Assembly: GCA_948470475.1 (NCBI GenBank)
Contig: OX419345.1
Location: 22,446,500-22,510,499, forward strand
Origin: Galaxea fascicularis
Lineage: Eukaryota; Cnidaria; Anthozoa; Scleractinia; Euphylliidae
Direction: 5' to 3'
DNA length: 64,000 nucleotides
In this document: in pieces, positions 1 to 10,216 of the stretch
How positions within the stretch are numbered: position 1 is the stretch's first letter
Layout of the letters: each line of letters opens with the position of its first letter
Notes under the pieces: model-generated
What the model was told of the DNA's origin: nothing
What the model saw: only the letters and a program-made list of their open reading frames with translations
Database searches by the model: none
Translations under genes and position numbers: made by a program

Positions 1-339
1 CTTGTCTACGACTGTTAACACTTCATTTTTGAATTCAACAATAACCTCGTCGCAAACTCGGTTGTCCTCGATGTTTAGCTTTTTACAGACCTCTTGTGAC
101 CAAGATACCACGTCATTTTCGATTTCCTTTGTCATGAAAGCTCCTTGAGCGAGAAGCGTCAACAGCTTGCAAGCTTCGCAATCTCCTTTTGACAGTATTT
201 TGGTACGTAAGCCATCTTCGAGCCGTTTCAACCAAGATAAAAACCCATTTGTCTCTTGTAGTGGCTTAGAAAACGAACTTAAAGTGAAAGAGAGAATAAG
301 CAACGAAAAGAATAAACAATACGGCTTGCCAGGAGACAT
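1..339 (-). CDS. Acid sphingomyelinase-like protein, N-terminal part (partial)
   Basis: An open frame runs on the minus strand from an ATG at 339-337 to the window edge (113 codons, no stop). It begins with a hydrophobic signal peptide (about residues 6-22), then a saposin-B domain starting near residue 54: C-E-A-C-K-L-L, a middle Cys in E-V-C-K-K-L, and then R-V-C-D-E. The spacing C-x2-C-K, a C-x2-L-x-I segment and a following V-C fit the saposin domain at the N-terminus of acid sphingomyelinase (SMPD1 family), which hydrolyses sphingomyelin to ceramide and phosphocholine in lysosomes or after secretion. The metallophosphatase catalytic domain would lie left of the window, so the family call is likely but not proven. 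Another saposin-domain protein, such as a prosaposin relative, is the alternative. The gene is divergent from the transporter gene that starts at 949. Confidence 0.7.
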   Translation of the reverse strand, partial: MSPGKPYCLFFSLLILSFTLSSFSKPLQETNGFLSWLKRLEDGLRTKILSKGDCEACKLLTLLAQGAFMTKEIENDVVSWSQEVCKKLNIEDNRVCDEVIVEFKNEVLTVVDK

Positions 340-599
340 TTCAAAGAAACAAATGTCTATGGCAAGACCAGGCCACATACATCGTCGTCACCCGCAGCAA
401 CACCGAGCAGTGTAAGTACAATGTTTGAAGGTGAACTGGGGTTTGCTGGGGGTGTGTCCATCGGGTGATTGGTCACATGATATGCAGATAAAAGTGTCTC
501 GTGCCTATGTGAGCTTCTTCTAGCCTGCGTGGCAGGCGCTAGAAAGGGGAAGGGAGAGGGGAAAATTGGGCGCGCGCGAAACGCGCGGAGCGAGGGAGA

Positions 600-668
600 G
601 GGGAAGAGGTTAGAGCATCCGACCGGTGTTACGGAGGTTGTAGGTTCGATTCCTGCCTGGGACTCTGA
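600..668 (+). repeat. tRNA-like SINE fragment (perfect B box)
   Basis: The segment contains a perfect pol III B box, GGTTCGATTCC, at 643-653. It sits inside a T-arm-like hairpin (GTAGG stem, 7-nt loop, CCTGC), preceded by the 3' part of a D-arm-like stretch and an anticodon-arm-like hairpin. The expected 5' acceptor strand does not pair with the 3' side, so this is not an intact tRNA gene. It is most likely a tRNA-derived SINE piece in the spacer between the two divergent genes. The rest of 340-948 shows no gene. Confidence 0.5.
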
Positions 669-948
669 TTTCTTTTCAGTTGTCCCTTCGCCCGTTGCCA
701 AGCGACTAGATATCATCATTCTCACGGGCATATTACACCTTACCATCATTAATAATCATTAACAGTAAAATGATTATTTTCCATGGCGTCCGGAGTGGCT
801 ATCAGGAATGTCAATACCCTTTAAAATTTAATCATCTGACATGTACCAAGAATAGATGTCACGTTGACAGTCCCATACGAGACAACAAAGAAAGTTTTGA
901 TTCTGTTGTTAAAAAAGGTCTCGTTACCTTTACTTCAACGAAAGAAGA

Positions 949-3900
949 ATGGAAGTCATCCGTGACACCAGCCAGACAGACGATAAGGATGATTTGAATA
1001 TATGCTCGCCTGCAAATAAACCATACGAATTTGACGACTTGCTTCGACTAGTCGGCGGGTTTGGTCGCTATCCAATGTTATTGTACGGATTCATGTGTTT
1101 GATGACTGTTCCCATTGGACTGCAGCAACTCGTGTTGGTTTTCTACGGCGCCTCTCCTTCCTATCACTGCATCTCAAAATCGGGGGTGAACACCAACTTC
1201 ACTACATGCTCGATTGACGAGTGCTGTGCTAACTGCACTAAATATGAATTCGATGGTCAATTTACAAGTGCAGTGACTGAGGTAGGAATAACTTTATTCA
1301 GGTTCCAGAAGCCTACATAGCTGGTGGTACTGTAAGCGAGCTACGTTTGCCTCCTACCCAGGCTAGCTTCCAGTCAACTCAATGCTAACTTTTTGCTTCC
1401 CCACTTATGTCAACCATCAAATGAAACAGATAAAGGTTTAGTAAGTTGACTGCGGAGGTTCCTATGTTACTGTAATCCCCGTCCCTAATAGGAGTCAATG
1501 GGACAACTGACTTAATGGTATGTAAATTTTTTTCCTTAAGATACTGATTACAGCCCCACTGTCGATAACCTAAATGGACTTATCTTACGCATATGCAGCG
1601 CTACTTTAACGTATTTTTTTAAACGATTTCAGTGGGAGCTAATTTGTGATAGAAGTCATCTGAAAGCCTTAAGTCAAGCTGCATACCTGGCCGGACTGCT
1701 GATTGGTTCGTTTGCTTTCAGCAGCATCTCGGATCACTTTGGTCGAAAGATCGCAGTGTTTTTAAGTATCGCCCTCTTGGTAAGAACCTCAGCTCCAGTC
1801 AACAGCGCTACTGAGAACAGCGACTAAAACCTTAGCAAGACGACTTATGGCGTAATTAAATATCATCTTCTTTTCCTTCTTTCCTAAAGTCTCGTTACAT
1901 ACTTGTTTTCTCCGTGCTTTAATTTTGTGTTATTTATCGTGATTGTTCTTCCATATGTCCCTTTTTCTGTGAGATAAGCTTCCTGGATATTTCTTCTCGA
2001 TGTAACTTCTGTTGTCTTGATTAAATTATATCAGTGAGAGAAGAATTTGAGCCTGTGAGGTAACATAAATGAGTGCGCTGGTCATATTTAACGCATATTG
2101 CAAAATGTTACAAGTGCACCAGTTGGTCTAAAACTACTTTATTCGCAGGCGCTATCGTCAAGTCCTGAACCAATCATGAATTCATATTGGTGTTGTTCAC
2201 TTACAGGCGGGCTGTGGCACAGTATCAGCTGTAGCTGATTGCCTATCGCTTTTCGCTTTGTTCCGTATTGGTGCCGGAGCTGCGGCAGCAGGTTGCCTTC
2301 TTGCTCGGTTCGTTTACTGCATGGAGTTGTCTGTCACATCCAACAGGACTGCGGCTGGGTTTGTGAGCAATATTTTCATGACGCTGGGTTACGCCATTTT
2401 GTCCTTACTGGCGTACATCCTGAGGGACTGGAGGCACTTAATGCTTGCCGTGTCTTTACCAGGTTCATTGCTGCTGGGCTTTTGGTGGTATGTCTAAGGT
2501 CAATCAGATTTACAGAAAAAAGCTGAATTTTAATCATGGCGTCCTTGATCGAGCAGTAGTCAGTTAAGTTTCATTTTCTCTTCTTTTTTTGCTTTTTGTA
2601 TTGCATCTCCTACGTCTCCCCCAAGAACTGTGAAAAGCTTGAGCAGCGATAGCAGCAACGGAAACAAACACGATATTTCAAAATATAACTACCCTTCATT
2701 GTAACAATTATTCCAACTTGTTCACATATCAAAATGTGGACGAACAATTTAGGAATTGAATTACTTTGAATGCCATTTCTGACTAGTAAAGAAAAAGAAA
2801 GAAAACTTCAAAGTTAGGCGCTCACGTTTTAGACTAAACCTTGAATTTAGTCATTTGTTTTCAGACGACGGCAAAGAAATGTACCAAAGTGTAAGCGCGC
2901 GTACAATTTTTTTGTTCAGGTTCATACCCGAATCACCTCGCTGGCTTGTTGCTAACAACCGGCTCGATGAGGCTCACAGGGTACTAATGACGTACGCTGC
3001 CAAGAACGGTGTTTCTGTGGACACCAAACATCTGAGGCACGTGATCTCAGAGGTAAGGAAGGGTGACGTCAGGAAGGAGGAGAACCGGATATACGGGACT
3101 CTTGACCTGTTCAAGACTCCCAAACTGAGAAAAAGAATCATCATCTGCTGTTTTAACTGGTAAGTTACCTTTCCTTCAAATGTATCGCTATTTTATTTAG
3201 TCGAGGAATCTGAGTTCGACTTCACCACTGAAACATTTTACTGAATATTTGGAACTGACTCCAGCGGGGATTGAAGGAGAGCTGAAGAGCATTCAGTTGA
3301 TGGGGAAAGAGCTTAATTTGGCATCTGAACGAGACTTCCAAACCTGAGGTTATAACCGATTCAAGGGTTTCAATATCTTTGTCGAAAACAAAAGTTTTTG
3401 GTTAGAGCTAGATTTCGCCCCTCGCCGACCTTTAGTTCTGAACAAGAATTCGTAAGTTATAACCAAGACGTTCCAGTTTGGAATATTTGCCTATTCGGAT
3501 CACTCAAACATCGTGTCAAATGGTCTTAAAATCTGTTTATCGGATATATCTACCTAATAGATGGTGTTAATTGAAATCATTCCATATTTCTAAACCAGAT
3601 GACACTATCAATGACACTAAAATAAAACTATAGGCATTAAAGGAAACTGGTTTTCACAATAAGCTATACGTTTTGCCAATGTTATTTAAATTAACACATT
3701 CCATGTATCGTCGAGACATCGTTTCGCTGAAGTTGTAGGACATACGCAACTTCATTTGGTTATTTCGTATTATAAAATACGAAAAACAGGGAATAAGAAG
3801 GATTTGCTTTTCATTTATTCGTTAGGTTCGTTAACGCTCTGGTGTACTTTGGACTGAGTGTTAACGTCAAGAACCTCGCCGGGAATATGTACGTGAACTT

Positions 3901-5293
3901 CTTTACTCTCATCATCATTGAGCTACCAAGTGCACTGTTGGCTTGGTTCTGCCTGCAGAGGTAAAACTGCTATTTCACTTTAGTTGGCACATTAGTTGGC
4001 TACTTCGTATCATTCAGAAAGAGAGAGAAAAGAAGATGAAAAGAGTACACTCTCTCAGAAGAGTCCTTTCTCAAGGCTGCCTTGGTATGTTTACTGTTGT
4101 GGATTATTCTGTTTTAAGGTTTGGTAGGCGTATTCCATACTGTACGTTTATGCTGCTTGGTGGAGTAGCTGGCTGGTGTTAGCTGTACCAGATCAACCTG
4201 GTCAGTGAGTGGCATTTGTTGTTTCCTGCAGTCTATGTTACAGTCGTAAGAGCTTAAAACTCCAATAAGATCAGCTTAAAATATTTTACATTATCAGGTT
4301 GAAGCTGTGCCTGACTTTTTTCTTTACAGAATACCAGCCAGTCGTGACAACCCTGGCAATGATAGGCAAGTTTTGCATTCTGTCTACATTTCTAGCTATT
4401 TACATCTTCACTGCTGAGCTGTTCCCAACCGTCATCAGGTGCGTGAAGTCACGACAGCATTGGTTCAATTGTTCATTCGTTTTATGTTTTAAAAAATGGA
4501 ATAAGTGTCTTGTATAAGGCAATTTCCAATTGCCATTACTCACAAATAACTTTATTGTTTGTCTCACCGCACTGACATATCTAGGAATATTGGGGTAGGA
4601 GTGTCGTCTATGATGGCGCGTGTTGGGGCGATTCTGGCCCCGTATATTGTACTTCTGGTAAGAAAACAACTGTTTCTTTTTACTTTATTGGTAAGCCTGA
4701 TGCATCACGAGAGACACGTTCAATAACGTACCTTTTTTGTACTACGATTCTACTACGCGTAGTTACGTAGCAAAGTAATAAAAAAAAACCCAAACTATTC
4801 GGTGTAGCTGGTTAGGGTTGACTCTGGTTTCACTTTCTACTTCGAGAAAAGGAGATTGAATTGAAATTCTTTTTGCGGAAGTGAAGAGCACATCGTTCTT
4901 CTCGTTGTCTGGCTGTTAAAAACAGTTGTAATATTTCCATTCCACTTCACATTTCTTTATGGCGGAAATCTTACTTTTTCAATATTTTTTTCTGATTGCT
5001 TCTGTGCTAAAATTATGTACTGTATGTTTTTCAAGGCTGACCTCCCTAGCCTCAAGAAAACGCTGCCGCTGGTTGTCTTTGGAGTGCTCGGTGTCACTGC
5101 AGGGATTATTGCTCTTTGGTTACCAGAGACACTATTCAGTCCCATGCCTCAAACCGTGGAGCAGGCGGAAGCCTGGGAAGAAGACTACAGGATTTACTGC
5201 CGTAGAAGACCTGGACCCAAGCGGTCTGACGGGTACAAGAGTGCGACAAAAGGTGAAGAACACAAGTTATGCAGTATGGAAACTCATGCCTGA
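949..5293 (+). CDS. SLC22-family organic ion transporter, apparent 1-nt frameshift in exon 6
   Basis: Nine exons: 949-1281, 1633-1779, 2207-2487, 2920-3159, 3826-3960, 4119-4200, 4330-4438, 4585-4657, 5036-5293. The protein would be about 552 residues, the usual SLC22 length, with 12 membrane segments. Visible family marks are the large Cys- and Asn-glycosylation-rich loop after TM1, WELICDR at the start of exon 2, FGRK after TM2-3, FIPESPRWL in exon 4, FGRRIPY in exon 6, TAELFPTVIR in exon 7 and LAPY in exon 8. It would carry organic cations, anions or carnitine-like solutes across the plasma membrane. In exon 6 the frame reads GGVAG and then hits TAG at about 4180; the expected LVLAVPDQP follows in the next frame, as if one base were missing near 4172-4175. 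All other junctions keep phase. The substrate cannot be deduced. Confidence 0.85.
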
Positions 5294-5503
5294 TCGGTGG
5301 CATAATCAAACTATCCTGCAAACAGCTCCCATTAACACGCAGAAACATTTACAACCACACTATATCTTACGTGAGACGGTTGTTAAGTAAGCATTGGAAG
5401 ATATTATCATCAGAATAGTCATTTGGGCAAGCGGTCGAGCCTGAATGAAAGACAACGCTCCAGTTAGTAACTCTGTGAGATTGAGACTAAGTTTGTAAAG
5501 GAC

Positions 5504-5509
5504 AATAAA
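5504..5509 (+). other. Poly(A) signal of the SLC22-like gene
   Basis: AATAAA lies 211 bases after the stop codon at 5293, a reasonable 3' UTR length. No competing canonical hexamer was seen between the stop and this site. Confidence 0.5.
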
Positions 5510-7630
5510 TACCATTTATGACAGTTATTCCTTTGTTTTCTCCTCTCGCACTTGCCATACAACTGTAAGAAAAGAAGCATAGCACGGAACAGCACCCGTT
5601 CTCGGGTCTCTAATAATTCAACGGCTCAAAACAAAACAAGCGAGCGAGAAAATTTATGTCACCAGAAGCTACAGTTTCCAGCCTGCACATGTCTACATGT
5701 GCGTGTACGAGGTCTGTGATTAGAGGACGAAACATGAAAGAACACAAACAATACCATTGCTCTAGAAATAAAAAAAGGTACTGGTGAAAGTGACCAATTA
5801 AAATAGAGGTCTTGAAGAGCTACAGGATTAGTTTTAAACAAGGACAGTGTTAAATGCCTGTAGAAACAAGGCTCGATTTTATCTTCCTCATTGATGCCTT
5901 TCATAACCGGCGAACACTCTGTTAAGCGATTGATTTAAGTAAATTGGCCTCGCGTGCTTCATCCCATCACTACAGAAATAAAAATATTGCAAAATTGTTT
6001 AGATGAACTTGAGCGGGTCATTTCAAGGTCATCAAACCTATGTGCTCAAACACACATTTCTATTAACTTTCGCAGACTGATGTGTCTAGTCCCACGCCTT
6101 TCCCAAACTTCGTGCACGGCTCAAAGTTGATTTTATGAAAATCAAAATTCCATTTCTGAGAGTAAAAAGGTCAATAGCATACTCTTACAACTCAACGGTT
6201 GTTTGTAAATCAAGGCGTATGGTAAAAATATTTCTTCTGTAGACACTCGTTATTTTGTAAACAGCATATAAACACCGGTAGAAATAATCTAAATAAGATG
6301 TCACTTCATATCAGTTTATCACTAAAGATGAAAAGAGTTAAATGAGTTTGAAATGGGTTAGACTTTTTGGCAGAGCTAAATTGAACTGACAATAGCGACT
6401 GCTACGTTTTGTAGTGATACGTGGTGTTTAAGATGTGGTATTTATTCAATACCATGAACTAAATCGAAAATAAACCTGCTGTTGTTGGATATAATAATAA
6501 TAATATTATTATTATTATATCAAGCAGGCCTGACGTACACTAGGTGGCATGACTAAAGTATAAATTTTTAAGCTGTTCATTTAGATTTAGGTAAAAGCAC
6601 TGCCTTACAGTTCTTAAGAAACTACAGTTCAGAAGTACTTACTCCAACGTGGATCCATGTAACGATCTTACAGGTGAGTAAGGAAATAATGTCGTTGCAC
6701 GATTACTTACAAATTAAATTGGATATAATCTTTCTCTTTTAATAAAGTGGCAGCTAAATAATAGGAAGGTGGAAAATTATGCTACAACAAAGGTGATTTA
6801 TTTCTTACCATTTAAACAAAGGAACAAAATAAATCAATAATAAACATCTTCAGAAGGAGGAGAAACAGAGTAACGGAAATATTACAGGGAGCTAGCTACA
6901 AGTTCCTTAAATCGTCCAACTGAGCAACCAGTCTATTACGTCCAAAATGTTTTAGCCAAAATTGGAAACTTTCTTACTTAGAGAGCGACATTACTTATGC
7001 TCTAACTAGCTAATAATGCCGATCTTACCCTAAAACTAGTGAAAGAGCCAATTAAAAGTAAGACATCCAGTTCAACATTCAACAGTGTGCCTTAGAGTGT
7101 GTTCACTATGACGTCACGGTGGCCATGTTGGATGAGTAAACCAGTCTTATGGGAATGGAGCTATTTTACGCAAAATATTTCTTTTGTTTCAATAAACCAA
7201 TATGGCTGCTGGTCATGTGATGGAAAATCCTCCACATCCGTAAACCGTTATGCTTTTGGACACAAATATCTCTTGAGTACCCCGTTAACAAGGCGTGAAA
7301 ACTAAAGAGGCTCCCGGAGGCTTAATAGAGTTTTTTTATTCATCAATACTGTCGCAGTATATAATGACATGGCTTCCAAATGGTTGCTGATCATCCCCAG
7401 CTATCAAAGTTTGTAATGAAAAAAAAAATTGAATCAAGAGGCAAATGTATTTACTATTGAGCCTGTAAGATGCGGTTGTTTTACAAGATTTTTTCTCCAG
7501 ATAAAAAATGGAGTATTTTTGTTTTATTTTTTCGAGTAGCGAAAAATGACTGATGCATTTCACCTGTTGCTACAACATATTTTTGGTCTTCTTTCGTGAT
7601 GTTGATTGATCTTGTTATTTTTGCTTTTCA
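5510..7630. other. Intergenic spacer without recognised gene
   Basis: About 2.1 kb of AT-rich sequence between the transporter and the large VWA gene. Short open frames here show no protein-like composition. It holds a perfect AT palindrome (6488-6521) and a stretch near 7099-7150 that reads like a dispersed non-coding repeat (TGACGTCA followed by GGCCATGTTGG). A good 3' splice site ending at 7631 (pyrimidine tract plus CAG) implies that the next gene has a non-coding first exon somewhere in this spacer, which I could not place. Confidence 0.5.
6488..6521. repeat. Perfect 34-nt AT-rich palindrome
   Basis: The sequence GATATAATAATAATAAT is followed at once by its exact reverse complement. It is built from ATA/ATT triplets and could form a cruciform or simply mark a microsatellite in mirror orientation. 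No coding or transposon context is visible. Confidence 0.9.
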
Positions 7631-7638
7631 GCTTTAGA

Positions 7639-10021
7639 ATGTTGCTTTTTTTCGTGCTGAGAGGCATGCTTTTGCTTCTCCTAGCCCACCATTCTCATGG
7701 TCAAGAATGGTACACGCAAGAACATTTTGGACCAGAGCAGGTCCAAGTTCTGGAGAAACGACAAGCGGAAAACAGAGCTAATGACCCAAACTACTTTTAT
7801 TCAACGCATGGTTATGAGGCGAATATTCATCAAAAACGAGACGTAGACACCGACAAGGATGAACAAAGTAGCGACGTCGCAGAGACTACTTCACATGGCG
7901 TCACAGATCACGTCTCACTAGATAACGATAGGAACGGCGCCGGTCAAAACTATCAGTCCAGTGATGGGGAGGGGTCTTTAGAGACAAACATGACCATCGC
8001 AGAGAGCAACCGCACATACGAGGCTGGTGGATGGTATGGTAACGATGTCAGCAACCAGACCATGAACGATGGGATTAATGTTAATGAAACCTCCAATAAT
8101 TTATTGGACGATGTAGAGGAAAGCAGAGATGTTATGGATGAGAGAGACGAAACATTGAAAACAAAAAAAGACGTGGACGATACTATGCAAGAAAGCACTC
8201 ATAAACGTACTTCTGGCGAAGATGGCCGTAATAAAAGTGAGAGCATGAGCATAATGGAAGACAACAAAAGGAGAAAACAAGGAAATGAAACAGAAGCCGA
8301 AGACGTTGAGGACATAAGTAAAGAACAAGAAGGAAGTGGATATTTCCCTAAAGAAAGTTTTCTAAGTGACACAGAAGAAGACGAACAGCCTGTGAAGAGA
8401 CAGAATTTAGGTAAGGAGATTGGGCGACCTGGATTCTTGAGACTATTTGAAATTACGGTCAGAATTCACTTCAACTCCAACTCAGCTCTAGTAGAAACCT
8501 AAAAATTATAACCTAGTTTGATAAAGGTAATATAACATTTGGTGTTCTGTTTTTCCTTCATTAAAAAGCGACAGAAATTGATTATGGTTTCTTCCTCGTC
8601 TTGCAACATTTTATAAACAGGTTTGCCAGACGTACATATAAATGTTCCTTTAAAGGTTGTGAAGTTTACTTTAAAAGTACTCTTTAGTGATGGAAAGTGA
8701 GTAACTACTGCTAAAAGTTCAGTTGCCTGGGCAGAAGCCGGCTGATGGAAGGAACATTATCAGTAAAAACAAAAAATCATCAATGACCTCGCAACGACAA
8801 ATCAAAGGTTATGAAACGAGTGAAAACCAATGAAGTCTAACCTGGACATGGCTTTTCTATTCTCATCATTTTAGAAACATTATATAAGTACTGAAGTGAA
8901 TTGAGCGAAACATGTTAAAAGCGTAGCTTTCCAAACAGTGAGTTGCTATTTCTTTCTTTAGCTTGGGGAACTCCACAGTATCACGCATATTCCAGTCTAC
9001 CATGTTGCCCATCAAACATGATCTGTCCAGGTAAGAAAACCATGCTGCTACAAGATTCTGTCTGCCTAAAGGAATCAAAGCAATCACCAGTCCATTGGAA
9101 TTGTAAGAACACTCGACTATGATAGTTGCGCTACCACCATAGTAGGTCTGTTTTCTGCCTCTTTCTCCCTTTTACCAGTTCGCTCGAGTGCTTAGTTTCG
9201 TAAGACCCTTCAGAGCTGGACCAGAAAACTAAATTCAAGTACAGCCCAGTGTAAACCCCTCTCTTTTTCCTCAGATAAGCCGCCTTGTGTTCCAAATACC
9301 GGTGGATACAAAGGTTTCCAGGGTGACATTAATTATCCTGGATATCCTAGTTACCAGTCTCCTGTGTTACCAAGCTTTCAGTCGCCGTTCGTTCCAACCC
9401 CGCCTCAGTACAAGATGAACGCACCGCCAAGCAGCAATGTTAGTCCAGTGAGAGCAAAACCAACGGCAGAAAAGGCGTCAACGACAAGGATTTTTTCCGA
9501 GGAACTAATCGGATCTTCACATTATGAGAAAAACAACAAACTCATCGCCTCACCACAAACAAAAGGTATTATTTCAACAGCAGAGGACCTAGCGGAACTC
9601 AACACATTAGAGCAGAGTTATGCAGATTACAACAGTAAAGAAACTCAAGAGAAGTTTTACAACATTTCTGCAAAGCATAAAGATGACAACAGTATGTTTC
9701 CCGAGAGAAATATATCAAGTCCATTTACAGGTCATTTCAATAGAAAACTAAACACTACTCTGCCACAACTTAAGAACAGGGATAACAAGCATTCAACAGA
9801 AGACGACTCAACAAACAAAACTGAAGATAACCCTCAGCAGAACGAGAAACAGTCTTCTAGTAAAATGGACGATTACAAAGACGAAATTGAGAAAGAAGCT
9901 ATTGAACAAGAGAAACAGGCTGACGAGAAAGCGGAGAAGGAGGGACCTCAAATAAACGAGGGCAACGATGATGACGAAGATGAGGACAGTAATGATAACG
10001 AGGACAACGACGATAATGATA

Positions 10022-10056
<35 letters not shown>

Positions 10057-10216
10057 GATGAAGATGAGCATAGCAGTGATGATGATAGTGAAGACTACAT
10101 AGGACATTCCAGTAAGGATTCTATGAAGCAAGATGATACAAGCAATAATCCCGCTGAGCGATTGTTTGCTGCGTCACCTACTGTTGTGCCCGTGCCGGGA
10201 ATGTGTCCTCCTTGCC
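7639..10216 (+). other. Acidic N-terminal region of the giant protein (exons 1-3)
   Basis: Residues 1 to about 594. Residues 1-22 are a signal peptide (hydrophobic core, likely cut after HSHG). The rest is low-complexity and rich in Asp, Glu, Asn, Ser and Thr, with many N-x-S/T sites. Three dibasic Lys-Arg sites (VLEKRQ, HQKRDV, PVKRQN) could be proprotein-convertase cuts. The small exon 8962-9030 has an excellent acceptor and donor, keeps phase 1 and encodes a CCPSNMICP motif, echoed by PGMCPPC at the end of exon 3. Near residues 535-565 there is a run of ten Asp followed by alternating Asp/Glu, encoded by a GAT microsatellite at about 10013-10062. Confidence 0.7.

Noticed and set aside
357..762. 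Overlapping plus and minus open frames in the first spacer
   Set aside because: They run through a tRNA-like repeat and low-complexity purine-rich sequence, with no domain, start context or splice support.
8621..8696. Possible extra exon ([14 protein letters not shown]) in intron 1 of the giant gene
   Set aside because: Good acceptor and a GTGAGT donor, but it shifts phase from 1 to 2, which neither following exon accepts, so it would break the frame.
9808..10131. Minus-strand 107-codon Ile-rich frame
   Set aside because: It is the antisense of the GAT/poly-Asp repeat, which reads as ATC (Ile).
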